64,000 nt of DNA, from positions 1,689,819 to 1,753,818 of the forward strand of contig NZ_FO538765.1 of the NCBI RefSeq assembly GCF_000968135.1. Reading direction: 5' to 3'. The position numbers and the translations under genes are program-made. This stretch comes from Magnetospira sp. QH-2. Lineage in GTDB: Bacteria > Pseudomonadota > Alphaproteobacteria > Rhodospirillales > Magnetospiraceae. Of this stretch, positions 8,602-17,068 are shown in pieces; position 1 is the stretch's first letter, and each line of letters begins with the position of its first letter. Below the pieces are notes generated by a model, which saw only the letters and a program-made list of their open reading frames with translations, was not told where the DNA came from and did no database searches.

Positions 8602-8677
8602 TGGTGAGCGCGACAGGATTCGAACCTGTGGCCGTCTGATTAAAAGTCAGATGCTCTACCAACTGAGCTACGCGCCC
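8602..8677 (-). tRNA. tRNA-Lys (anticodon TTT)
   Basis: A complete 76-nt cloverleaf on the minus strand. The acceptor GGGCGCG pairs with CGCGCTC, the D arm is TAGCTCAGTTGGTAGAGCA, the loop CTTTTAA gives anticodon TTT, the T arm is ACAGGTTCGAATCCTGT, and CCA is encoded. Confidence 0.97.
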
Positions 8678-8843
8678 CCAATATGAGGAGGCGGAAACCT
8701 AGCGAAGCGCGGCTCGGATAGCAATATGAATCCGTACGATTTCTATGCAACAAAACGCTGCTGGTAATTCCGGTATGAATTGCCATATCATGCATGGCTT
8801 TTATGAACATCTGAGAATGGCAGTCACGGGAAGGGGAGACAGT

Positions 8844-9278
8844 ATGAACGTCGGCGATATTCTGAGCAGCAAAACCAAAGCTGTGATCACGGTGCGGGAA
8901 GAAGATACTTTGGAAACCGTCGCCACGCTTTTGGCTTCCAACCGCATCGGTGCGGTTCCCGTGCGCGATGACTCCGGCGATCTGGTCGGCATTATTTCCG
9001 AGCGCGATATTGTCCGCGCCCTGTCCCAGGACGGCGCCCACGCCCATTCTGCTCGGGTCAGCGGCTATATGAGCACGAACCTGGTGACTTGTAAGCCCGG
9101 AGATTCCTGTAAGGCCATCATGGAAAGCATGACCGGTCGCCGCATTCGCCATTTGCCGGTTCTCGCCGACGGGAATCTGGTTGGTGTGGTCAGCCAGGGT
9201 GACGTGGTCAAGGTGCGTTTGGAACAATCCGAACTGGAAAAGGCCGTGTTGCAGGATATCGCCATCGCCCGTCCGTAA
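8844..9278 (+). CDS. Tandem CBS-domain protein
   Basis: A 144-residue protein made almost wholly of two CBS motifs. The first (~8-60) contains TVREEDTLETVATLLASNRIGAVPV and GIISERDIVRAL; the second (~72-128) contains MESMTGRRIRHLPV and GVVSQGDVVK. CBS pairs bind adenine nucleotides and sense energy or ionic state. With no attached catalytic domain, it is likely a stand-alone regulator. The ATG at 8844 has a strong purine-rich ribosome site (GGGAAGGGGAG, 8828-8838); an earlier ATG in frame lacks one. A clear terminator follows, so it is monocistronic. Its target protein is unknown. Confidence 0.88.
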   Translation: MNVGDILSSKTKAVITVREEDTLETVATLLASNRIGAVPVRDDSGDLVGIISERDIVRALSQDGAHAHSARVSGYMSTNLVTCKPGDSCKAIMESMTGRRIRHLPVLADGNLVGVVSQGDVVKVRLEQSELEKAVLQDIAIARP

Positions 9279-9300
9279 TCGGACAGAGACCTTTGGATCA

Positions 9301-9326
9301 AGCGGCGGGTTTACCGCCGCTTTTTC
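9301..9326 (+). terminator. Rho-independent terminator of the CBS gene
   Basis: Stem AGCGGCGG / CCGCCGCT (9301-9308 with 9314-9321), loop GTTTA, followed by TTTT. It lies 22 bases after the stop codon. Confidence 0.88.
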
Positions 9327-9433
9327 TATGCCCGGCTTCGACCCAACGCGAGAAACAAAATTGGGCGAACCGCGAGGGCACCCGGCCTACTTTGCCCGAC
9401 GGGCGTCGCCAAGCCTGGGAAACTAAAGGCTCT

Positions 9434-9775
9434 AATAGGCTGCTGAAAAAGTTCGGTTTCGAGCCTGTGGCGACACATGCTTCGACAAGCTCAGCATGAG
9501 GGCCTTTGAATTTCAACATGTTAGAGTCGGATTCAAAAGTATTCCTTTGATCTCGAGGGCGTATATTTCCGCTCTTGCGGCGTCAAGACCTCCTAACGGG
9601 GCGCCGCCCCGTGTCGTCGGCCTTTCCTGGCCAGATCAAAAATCTACTGCCTTGATATCTAAAGGATACTTTTAAATCCGCCTCTTAGCCTCACCCTGAG
9701 CTTCCTCATCCTGAGCTTGTCGAGGGACGAAGGGCGAGGCGGGCCGTAGGACAACACTTTTCAGCAACCTGTTAA
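9434..9775. repeat. MITE-like nested inverted-repeat element
   Basis: A gene-free block of ~340 bases with matching ends: left TAGGCTGCTGAAAAAGT and right (reverse complement) CAGGTTGCTGAAAAGT. A GCTTCGACAAGCTCAGCATGAGG type sequence near the left end recurs in inverted, diverged form near the right end. Inside is a second inverted repeat: GGATTCAAAAGTATTCCTTTGAT near 9537 and its imperfect complement near 9650-9690. The left ~95 bases recur, inverted, at 23188-23280. No transposase is present, so this looks like a non-autonomous element, possibly one inserted in another. Confidence 0.75.
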
Positions 9776-9853
9776 TCAGTTTTCCTGCGAGCGGACTCAT
9801 ACGCCGACGCAAAATGACGGGCGCGGAATGGATCGTTGTGTTGGGTTTACGGA

Positions 9854-10366
9854 TTAAGCCTTGGGGGTGAAGCCGAATCGTTGGTTCAAGGATTCGGTGA
9901 CCCGGGGCGAGACGAAGTGGGAAATATCCCCGCCCAAGCGTCCGATTTCCTTGACGAATCGCGACGAAATGAACTGATTGCTTTCTGAAGCCATCAAGAA
10001 CAAGGTCTCCACCTCGGGATTGAGCCGGGCATTCATCCCGGCCATCTGGAACTCATACTCGAAATCCGAAACCGCGCGCAGACCCCGGATAATCACCTTG
10101 GCCTCGCATTGAACGGCAAAGTCCATCAACAGGGTATCGAAGGGGCGCACCTCCACCTGGGCGCCGATGCAATCCCGGCAGTCTTCCAGGTCTTGCTCAA
10201 GCAGCGCCACCCGTTCTTCCAGCGTAAAAAGCGGTCCCTTGCCAGCATTCACGGCCACGGCAATGATCAGCCTGTCCAGAGCCCGCCCGGCGCGGGTGAT
10301 GATATCCATGTGGCCGTTGGTCACAGGATCGAACGTACCGGGATACAGACCGACGAGACCGCTCAT
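9854..10366 (-). CDS. coaD: Phosphopantetheine adenylyltransferase
   Basis: A 170-residue protein, the usual CoaD length. The nucleotidyltransferase signature [18 protein letters not shown] is at the N-terminus, and the C-terminal [20 protein letters not shown] segment supplies the ISSTxxR-type motif. It transfers AMP from ATP to 4'-phosphopantetheine to make dephospho-CoA, the penultimate step of CoA synthesis. It overlaps the gyrA stop by four bases and so is co-transcribed with gyrA, an arrangement seen in other alphaproteobacteria. The downstream side is the nested repeat element. Confidence 0.97.
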   Translation of the reverse strand: MSGLVGLYPGTFDPVTNGHMDIITRAGRALDRLIIAVAVNAGKGPLFTLEERVALLEQDLEDCRDCIGAQVEVRPFDTLLMDFAVQCEAKVIIRGLRAVSDFEYEFQMAGMNARLNPEVETLFLMASESNQFISSRFVKEIGRLGGDISHFVSPRVTESLNQRFGFTPKA

Positions 10367-13140
10367 GCAGGGCCGCCTTCCTCATTGCTTGGTTCGATGG
10401 GATCGCCATCGAATTCCGTGTCATCTTCGTCCAGGTCGTCCCCTTCGTCCCGGAGGCGGGAGACTGAAACAATATGTTCGTCCTGGGCGACCCGGAACAG
10501 GGTGACGCCGCGGGTGGTGCGACCGGTAAAGCTGATGTCGCGCACCGGAACCCGGATCAACTGGCCGCCATCGGTCACCATTACCAGTTGGTCATCGCTC
10601 AGGACCGGGAAGGACGCGGCTACGGTGGTTTCCGGCCGGTCCCGACGGCTCAGGTCGATGGCGCCGATTCCCTGGCCACCACGCCCAGCCGTGCGGTACT
10701 CATAGGCGGAAGAGCGCTTGCCGAAGCCGTCAACGGTGATGGTCAGCACGAATTCCTCTTCCGAGCTCAGACGTTCGATGGTCGTTTCGTCCAGGCGGGT
10801 GGCATTTTCTTCGTCGCGGGCCTTGTCCTCGGGCCGGTCGGCGTAATCCGAGGAGGCCAAACGCCGTCGCGCCGAAACCGCCGAGAGATAGGTATCCCGG
10901 GTTTCCATGTCCATGTCCCTGTGGACCAGCGCCGACATGCCGATAACTTTGTCTCCTGGGACCAACCGGATGCCGCGAACGCCGGTGGAATCGCGCCCGG
11001 CAAAGACCCGCACGTCGGTGACGGGGAATCGGATGCATTTACCCTTGGCGGTGGTCAACAATACATCGTCTTGTTCGGTACAGGTGCGTACCCGGACGAG
11101 ATGGTCGCCGATGCCCAGCTTCATGGCGATCTTGCCGTTGGCCATGACGTTGGTGAAGTCCGATAGCCGGTTACGGCGCACGTTGCCTGACTGGGTGGCG
11201 AACATGACGAACAGATCGCTCCAGGTTTCCTCGTCCTCGGGCAGGGTCATGGTGGTGGTGATGGTCTCGCCGGCATTCAGGGGCAGTAGGTTGACCAAGG
11301 CCTTGCCGCGCGACTGAGGGGTGCCCTGGGGCAGCTTATAGACCTTCATCTTGTAGACCATGCCCTCGGATGAGAAGAACAGCACCGGGGTATGGGTGTT
11401 GGCCACGTAGACTTGGCTGACGAAATCCTCTTCGCGGGTACTCATGCCCGACCGGCCTTTGCCGCCGCGCTTTTGCGCCCGGTAGGTCGACAGGGGCACG
11501 CGCTTGATGTAGCCGGTGTTGCTGACCGTCACCACCATGTCCTCGCGTTGGATCAGGTCTTCGATATCCTGGTCCAGTTCGCCTTCTTCCAAGGTGGTTC
11601 GGCGGGGCGTGTTGAACTGTTCCTTCATGGCCACCAGTTCGTCTCGCAGCAGCTCATAGAGCTTCTCGCGAGAAGCGAGGATGGTCAGGTATTCCTTGAT
11701 CTGATCGCCGATCTTTTGCAGATCGTCGCCGATCTTGTCGCGCTCCAAACCGGTCAACCGATGCAGGCGCAGATCCAAAATGGCCTTGGCCTGGGTTTCC
11801 GACAGCTTGTAGGTGCCATCCACCACCCGGTGGCCGGGTTCGTCGATCAGCTCGATCAGCGGCGCCACGTCCAGGGCGGGCCAGGCACGATCCATCAATT
11901 GCTGCCGCGCCGTGCCGGGGTCCGGCGCCTTGCGGATCAGGGCGATGATTTCGTCGATATTAGCCACGGCGACGGCTAGACCGGCCAAGACGTGGGCTTT
12001 TTCCCGGGCCTTGTTGAGTTCGTAAATGGTCCGCCGCCGAATGACTTCCTCGCGGAAGGCGATGAAGGCGTCCAGCACCTGGCGAACGTTCAACAGTTCA
12101 GGCTTGCCACCGTTGAGCGCCAGCATGTTGACGCCGAAGCTGGTTTGCAGGGGCGAGAATTTATAGAGCTGATTGAGCACCACGTCGGCTTGATGATCGC
12201 GCTTGATCTCCACCACCACCCGCACGCCGTCGCGGTCGGATTCATCGCGCAGGTCGGCGATGCCTTCGATCTTTTTGTCGCGCACGCATTCGGCGATGAT
12301 CTCGATCATCCGTGCCTTGTTCACCTGATAAGGCACTTCGCTGATGATGATGGCTTCGCGGTCCTTGCGGATTTCCTCGATGCGGGTGCGGCCACGCATG
12401 ATCACCGAGCCGCGCCCCGTATGGAACGCCGAGCGGATGCCGCCTTGACCGAGAATCAGGCCTCCGGTGGGGAAATCCGGGCCGTGCATATGGTCGCGAA
12501 TGATATCATCGATGGTGATGTCGGGATCGTCGATAACGGCGCAACAGGCATCAATGACTTCGCCCAGGTTATGGGGCGGGATATTGGTTGCCATGCCGAC
12601 GGCGATGCCGCCCGCGCCATTGACCAGCAAATTGGGATATTGGGCGGGCAGGACCGAGGGTTCGCCGGTGGTTTCGTCATAGTTGGGGACGAAATCCACC
12701 GTGTCCTTATCGATGTCTTCCAACAGCGCGTGGGCCGCCTTGGCCATGCGGGCTTCGGTGTAACGCATGGCCGCGGCGCGGTCGCCATCCATGGACCCGA
12801 AATTGCCTTGTCCGTCGATCAACGGCAGGCGCAAGGAGAAATCCTGCGCCATGCGGACCATGGCGTCATAGATCGCCTGATCCCCATGCGGGTGGTATTT
12901 ACCCATGACATCGCCGACGATGCGCGCTGACTTGCGGAACGGTTTATTGTACTCGTAGCCGTTCTCTTTCATGGCGTAGAGAATGCGCCGGTGTACCGGT
13001 TTCAGACCGTCACGCACGTCGGGTAGGGCACGGGATACGATCACGCTCATGGCGTAATCGAGATAGGAACGCCGCATCTCCTCTTCGATGGTCACCGGGG
13101 CGATGTCGAAGGGTTCGGCAGGGGGTGTTTGATCAGTCAA
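10363..13140 (-). CDS. gyrA: DNA gyrase subunit A
   Basis: A 925-residue protein. The breakage-reunion domain has the catalytic tyrosine Y127 in [11 protein letters not shown], and RPLxxGR-type blades follow in the C-terminal beta-pinwheel ([10 protein letters not shown] is the GyrA box). It is the DNA-cutting subunit of the A2B2 gyrase that adds negative supercoils. In the quinolone-resistance region [11 protein letters not shown], the position equal to E. coli Ser83 is Gln (Q88), while the Asp87 equivalent (D92) is kept. There is an acidic insert in the C-terminal domain (~750-790) and a strongly acidic tail, as in other alphaproteobacterial GyrA proteins. It leads the gyrA-coaD pair. Confidence 0.98.
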   Translation of the reverse strand: MTDQTPPAEPFDIAPVTIEEEMRRSYLDYAMSVIVSRALPDVRDGLKPVHRRILYAMKENGYEYNKPFRKSARIVGDVMGKYHPHGDQAIYDAMVRMAQDFSLRLPLIDGQGNFGSMDGDRAAAMRYTEARMAKAAHALLEDIDKDTVDFVPNYDETTGEPSVLPAQYPNLLVNGAGGIAVGMATNIPPHNLGEVIDACCAVIDDPDITIDDIIRDHMHGPDFPTGGLILGQGGIRSAFHTGRGSVIMRGRTRIEEIRKDREAIIISEVPYQVNKARMIEIIAECVRDKKIEGIADLRDESDRDGVRVVVEIKRDHQADVVLNQLYKFSPLQTSFGVNMLALNGGKPELLNVRQVLDAFIAFREEVIRRRTIYELNKAREKAHVLAGLAVAVANIDEIIALIRKAPDPGTARQQLMDRAWPALDVAPLIELIDEPGHRVVDGTYKLSETQAKAILDLRLHRLTGLERDKIGDDLQKIGDQIKEYLTILASREKLYELLRDELVAMKEQFNTPRRTTLEEGELDQDIEDLIQREDMVVTVSNTGYIKRVPLSTYRAQKRGGKGRSGMSTREEDFVSQVYVANTHTPVLFFSSEGMVYKMKVYKLPQGTPQSRGKALVNLLPLNAGETITTTMTLPEDEETWSDLFVMFATQSGNVRRNRLSDFTNVMANGKIAMKLGIGDHLVRVRTCTEQDDVLLTTAKGKCIRFPVTDVRVFAGRDSTGVRGIRLVPGDKVIGMSALVHRDMDMETRDTYLSAVSARRRLASSDYADRPEDKARDEENATRLDETTIERLSSEEEFVLTITVDGFGKRSSAYEYRTAGRGGQGIGAIDLSRRDRPETTVAASFPVLSDDQLVMVTDGGQLIRVPVRDISFTGRTTRGVTLFRVAQDEHIVSVSRLRDEGDDLDEDDTEFDGDPIEPSNEEGGPA

Positions 13141-13310
13141 CGAATGTCGCTTAAGTTATTGAAGAAAAAGGTATCTATGGGGTATCTTTCAACCCCTTGT
13201 GTTCCATTCCGGACAATAGCAGGTTTCCCGTCGTGGAACAACAGCATGTCGGTTTCATGACCATGGGTTTTCGGGGGCAATTTGCGCCCATCGGGTTGAG
13301 AGGAGCGGGA

Positions 13311-14264
13311 ATGGATTTATACATAGACGGTCAGGCGATTCCCTTGCTGGAATCGGAGGGCGATACCCTGCTGCGACTTTCCCTGGCGGCAGGCATTCCG
13401 CATCAGCATGCCTGTGGCGGAGAAGCCCGTTGTTCCACTTGCCGGGTGCGGGTCTTGGAAGGCGCGGACCTCCTCGCACCACCCACGGCCGCCGAACGAA
13501 AACTGGCCAAGTCCCTTGCCTTTCCGCCGGAGATTCGATTGGCCTGTCAGTGTCGCCCACGGGTGAAAGGGAAGGGGCGCGTCTCTGTCCAGCGCCTGAT
13601 CCGCGACACCCTGGATGCGGAAAACCTGTTGGCCATCGACGAGGCCGGGGTGCGAGAGATGAACCTGGTGATCCTGTTTTCCGACCTGCGTGGCTTTACC
13701 TCTTTTGCCGAGCCGTTGCTACCCTATGACACGGTGCATATCCTCAACCGCTATTTCCGGGTTATGGGCGATGCGGTATTGAACCATCACGGGGTGATCG
13801 ACAAATACATGGGGGACGGCCTCATGGCTCTGTTCGGAGTCGAGGGAGAAGCTTGTGAACAGGCCGCCGAAAACGGTTTGCGGGCTGGTCTGGCCATGCT
13901 GGAAGCCTTGGAGTCCTTCAACGGCTACCTAGTCGACAACGGCTATCGGGGCGAGCCCCTGGCCATGGGGGTGGGCATTCATGCGGGCACGGTGGTCTAT
14001 GGGGATATGGGCCATCCGGGTCAGGTGAGCCGCACCGCCATCGGTGACCCGGTCAACGTGGCCAGCCGCCTGGAAAGCGCCACCAAAGAGGCCGGACACC
14101 CCATATTGGTGTCGGAAGACTTCAAACGACTATTGAACGGGCGGCTGCACAGCGCAGGCGAACTGGAGGTGGCGCTGAAGGGCAAATCCGAGCCGACCCT
14201 GGCTTCCAAAGCGATCGGGTTGGCTGGTTCTCCCAGATGCCAACCCGATCAAGTTAGTTCCTAA
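13311..14264 (+). CDS. Ferredoxin - adenylate/guanylate cyclase fusion
   Basis: A 317-residue protein. Residues 1-~95 form a plant-type 2Fe-2S ferredoxin domain: C35 and the C41-x-x-C44 pair in HACGGEARCSTCRV, with C79/C81 in RLACQCRP. Residues ~115-300 form a class III nucleotide cyclase domain, with metal-site aspartates in ILFSDLRGFTSF and DKYMGDGLMALFG, and the GDPVNVASRLE segment. It should make cAMP (or cGMP), with a redox-sensitive cluster as the likely input. The ATG at 13311 follows a strong AGAGGAGCGGGA site; upstream in-frame codons do not. It is divergent from gyrA, and a cNMP-binding protein lies 8 kb away, though a link is only a guess. Confidence 0.9.
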   Translation: MDLYIDGQAIPLLESEGDTLLRLSLAAGIPHQHACGGEARCSTCRVRVLEGADLLAPPTAAERKLAKSLAFPPEIRLACQCRPRVKGKGRVSVQRLIRDTLDAENLLAIDEAGVREMNLVILFSDLRGFTSFAEPLLPYDTVHILNRYFRVMGDAVLNHHGVIDKYMGDGLMALFGVEGEACEQAAENGLRAGLAMLEALESFNGYLVDNGYRGEPLAMGVGIHAGTVVYGDMGHPGQVSRTAIGDPVNVASRLESATKEAGHPILVSEDFKRLLNGRLHSAGELEVALKGKSEPTLASKAIGLAGSPRCQPDQVSS

Positions 14265-14280
14265 GCTTTCGGGGCCGTTT

Positions 14281-14305
14281 GCGGGGACCCCATTTCGGTC
14301 CCCGC
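14281..14305. terminator. Hairpin between convergent genes
   Basis: A 9-bp perfect stem GCGGGGACC / GGTCCCCGC with a 7-base loop between the cyclase gene (plus) and the cytochrome module (minus). There is no long T-run on either side, so termination strength is uncertain. Confidence 0.55.
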
Positions 14306-14320
14306 GTTCAGCTTCCGCTA

Positions 14321-15364
14321 TTATTTGAACTTGAGCATCAGGGGCTTTTCTTCGAAAGCGTGACGGACCTGGGCATTGTCAAACGCGGCAACGCCGAAGC
14401 CATAGGTCTTGGATAGATCGTCGAACTGGACGTCGTGCTTGCTGCCCGTCACCATCTTGCGGGCGACTTCAACGGTCCATACGCCATCTTTCCAGTTGAG
14501 ACCCAGCATGATGTCACCACGATCTCCGACTGGCTTTTGGATCTTGATGGAGGCGACTTCGTCTCCGGTCATAAACTTGCTGTCGTCGAATGGCACGGCG
14601 TTTTCGGCTTTCAGCCAGTAAGTGCCACCCTTATTGGCGGGCTTCCCGGATTTATCCATGAATTCAGGCATGCCGTTCTTCAAGCCGATGTTTTTGTAGC
14701 CACCGCTTGTTTTGGGGTCGCTGTGCCGACCGGCACCCTTGGCTGTTTTCGGGTCATAGCGCATATGGTCGAGATACTGGTCGTCCACATAGCCCAATGG
14801 TCCGCTGCGCACTGATTTCACATGCCAGATGTCACCCATTTCCGATTCATCTTCGGTGTACTTGTTGCCATAAGGCTTGCCCGGTTCACCGGAGTGGCAG
14901 TTCATCTGACAGCCCCGTTTTGCAAAACCGAAGATGGACTCATCAATATCCCAGATAAAGGCCGCCTTATCTTCGTAGTAGACGTTGTTGTCGCCGCCTT
15001 TGTCATTGGGGTCTTTGAGCTTTTTCCAACTTCCGTCCGCCTGTTTTTGGTACGGAGCGCGTTGGTAGTTCAAGGTCGCATCCTTGTACTGCATCAAGAA
15101 GTAAACCATGTCGCCGGCATAGGCGGCTTGGATGGTTCCGGTGGTTTCGCCCTTGCCACCAAAGTTCCCACCCTTGACGAACTTGAGATCGGTTTTGGGG
15201 GCGGCGGCCCAAACCGCATCGTTTGCCATACCGTCCAAAGTCGGAGCGGCGGCGGCCTTGACGGCGTTGACGGTCAAGCTTTTGTCCTTGGCCTGTCCGT
15301 CGGATGCAACGGTTATCAGGCCCATGGCTAACGCGGCACAGGCTATCGGTGTGATGTACTTCAT
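14321..15364 (-). CDS. Ethylbenzene dehydrogenase-type heme-binding periplasmic protein
   Basis: A 347-residue protein with a signal peptide (MKYITPIACAALAMGLITVA, processing near SDGQA). The remainder resembles the EB_dh / cytochrome c-552 heme domain: APTLDGMANDAVWAAAP at the start, and DIDESIFGFAKRGCQMNCHS in the middle. C152 and C156-H157 form a CX3CH motif rather than CX2CH. The domain in known enzymes is the gamma subunit that carries electrons from a molybdenum enzyme. Here it is last of three minus-strand genes with a cytochrome b and a heptaheme cytochrome c, and no molybdoenzyme is present. I infer a periplasmic electron-transfer role in that complex. Confidence 0.82.
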   Translation of the reverse strand: MKYITPIACAALAMGLITVASDGQAKDKSLTVNAVKAAAAPTLDGMANDAVWAAAPKTDLKFVKGGNFGGKGETTGTIQAAYAGDMVYFLMQYKDATLNYQRAPYQKQADGSWKKLKDPNDKGGDNNVYYEDKAAFIWDIDESIFGFAKRGCQMNCHSGEPGKPYGNKYTEDESEMGDIWHVKSVRSGPLGYVDDQYLDHMRYDPKTAKGAGRHSDPKTSGGYKNIGLKNGMPEFMDKSGKPANKGGTYWLKAENAVPFDDSKFMTGDEVASIKIQKPVGDRGDIMLGLNWKDGVWTVEVARKMVTGSKHDVQFDDLSKTYGFGVAAFDNAQVRHAFEEKPLMLKFK

Positions 15365-15465
15365 CGCTCTCTCCTGTTGTAAGCTTCCTGTTGTAAGCTC
15401 TTGTGGTTTCTGTGGTCTTTTGGCTATTCGTCGACCGTTCGGCTCAACCCGTCCGGACGGCGGTC

Positions 15466-16107
15466 TTACTTATCTTTGTTAAGAGGGTGGGGCGGATGTT
15501 CGTGCCATCCGGTGATCATCATTTTGAACCCGGCACTGGCGGTGATCCCCATGGTGCCCATGTAAATGTGCCCCAGCATGAACATGGAAAGCAGGAACCC
15601 AATCACGTAGTGGCCGACGGCGATGGGAACCAAACCGTAAAAACCGAACAGCGTTTCAGGCACCAGTTCAGGGAAGAAAAAGGCGATCCCGGTGATCGTC
15701 AGAATTGGCATGGCGCCGTACATCACCAGCAGATAGGTGATCTGTTGCAAGGCGTTGTACTTCAGTTCCGGAGTCGGCAGCACGGGAGGCTGTTCGCCCT
15801 TGAAGATGCCGCTGGCCACGAAGGCGTTCTGGCGGTTGATGTTGTCGGCCAGGTTTCCGAGATCCGGCAGGTACTGCCGCCAGTTGCCGGTCTGAGCATT
15901 CCACAGCAGGAACAAGGCATAGAGCACTGCCAGCACAATACCGGCCACGTTGTGCACGGTGCGCGCCAATTCAAACGGCAGGATCGGAACCGGAGAGTCC
16001 GTGAAGTGCAGCGCCGCTCCGGAAATCATGAGCAGAAGCATCAAGAGCGCATTCGACCAATGCCACAAACGCAGCCACAAGGGCAGAATGTAGGTACGAT
16101 CAGTCAT
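15466..16107 (-). CDS. Di-heme cytochrome b (b561 / Ni-hydrogenase cytochrome b type)
   Basis: A 213-residue integral membrane protein with four or five hydrophobic helices. Likely heme b ligands are H16 (LRLWHWSNALL), H52 (ARTVHNVAGI), H166 (AVGHYVIGF) and H180 (MLGHIYMG), the pattern of the FdnI/PhsC/HydC cytochrome b family. Such proteins link the quinone pool to periplasmic redox partners. The ATG at 16107 overlaps the end of the heptaheme gene by 8 bases; a longer frame to 16236 would run inside that gene. Its neighbours make it the membrane quinone module of a three-subunit cytochrome complex. Confidence 0.88.
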   Translation of the reverse strand: MTDRTYILPLWLRLWHWSNALLMLLLMISGAALHFTDSPVPILPFELARTVHNVAGIVLAVLYALFLLWNAQTGNWRQYLPDLGNLADNINRQNAFVASGIFKGEQPPVLPTPELKYNALQQITYLLVMYGAMPILTITGIAFFFPELVPETLFGFYGLVPIAVGHYVIGFLLSMFMLGHIYMGTMGITASAGFKMMITGWHEHPPHPLNKDK

Positions 16108-17068
16108 GGCGGCGGCTCCTTCGACGGTAGGCGATGATCCGGGCCAGGGTGTGCACTCCGATCCCCGCGACAACCAAAAGGGTGATTCCGCCAAAAGCGA
16201 GGTCCAGGTAGCGATTGCGGGTCGCGCCGACCACATAGGCCTCGTTGAGGATGACGCTATTGATGAATCCTAACTTCTCCCGTTCCTGCCCCACCAGGTG
16301 CGCGTACTGACGCAACCGCAGCGCCGAGTCCACGGTGTGGCAGGCGACACAGTCCCGCAAGGCCCCTTTGGCGCCCATGATGTTGTGAGACAACAGCTGT
16401 TTTTTCCAGGGTGCCGTGTGGCAGTCAACGCAGCGGACTTTTGTCCAGTGGGCCTTGAGGTTGGGCAGCCATTCGTGGTTTTTCTCCAAGTCTTCCTGGC
16501 GTCCGCGCCCCAACGTGGCGAGGCTTGAGGTAATGCCATGGCACTGTGCGCACATGGCGTTGTCCTGTGCCACCGCTTCACCCACTGTCTTGAATTTGCT
16601 GGCTTTGAGAAATACATGCGGATCGTGACAGGAATCGCACGCGATCTTCGTCGTCATTTGCTTGTGATGAACACTCTCCATGTATTGTTCCTCAATGTAG
16701 AGGAACTCCCGGGTGTGGCATTCATCGCAATTATTGATAATCGATTTGCCTTGTTCGAAGTGAGGGTACTCTTTGTATCCCGTCACATGGCAAGCCAGGC
16801 AATCGACCAGACCATGGCTCGATGCCTCATAGACTGTCTGATCGACAAAGAGACCCTGCATCTGCTCGTACTCGAACTCTTTTTTTTCGAGCTTGGCGAT
16901 CCCTGTTTCCGAATGGCATTTCAGGCACGCCGACTGGATACTTCGGATGTTTTGCAGCTCTTCCGGGGTGAGAGGCTTGGCCTCTTTCGCCAAAGCGCTG
17001 GAAAATCCTGCAAAAAGCGCAATTGCCACCCCCCACGCCACAAGGTGACGCGCCGAAGCACCCATCAT
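16100..17068 (-). CDS. Membrane-anchored heptaheme cytochrome c
   Basis: A 322-residue protein with an N-terminal signal sequence and a C-terminal membrane helix (~290-312) followed by a basic tail (YRRRSRRHD), so the heme domain faces the periplasm. Seven CxxCH motifs are visible: C48-H52, C90-H94, C114-H118, C144-H148, C173-H177, C213-H217 and C240-H244. The ladder resembles multiheme electron-transfer proteins rather than a named enzyme; no extra catalytic motif (such as the CxxCK of nitrite reductase) is seen. It is the first gene of the module and overlaps the cytochrome b gene. The AT-rich gap upstream should hold its promoter. Donor and acceptor are unknown. Confidence 0.9.
   Translation of the reverse strand: MMGASARHLVAWGVAIALFAGFSSALAKEAKPLTPEELQNIRSIQSACLKCHSETGIAKLEKKEFEYEQMQGLFVDQTVYEASSHGLVDCLACHVTGYKEYPHFEQGKSIINNCDECHTREFLYIEEQYMESVHHKQMTTKIACDSCHDPHVFLKASKFKTVGEAVAQDNAMCAQCHGITSSLATLGRGRQEDLEKNHEWLPNLKAHWTKVRCVDCHTAPWKKQLLSHNIMGAKGALRDCVACHTVDSALRLRQYAHLVGQEREKLGFINSVILNEAYVVGATRNRYLDLAFGGITLLVVAGIGVHTLARIIAYRRRSRRHD

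Noticed and set aside
11992-12930. 312-codon plus-strand frame
   Set aside because: Antisense to gyrA; no domain, no ribosome site and His/Asp/Ala-rich shadow composition.
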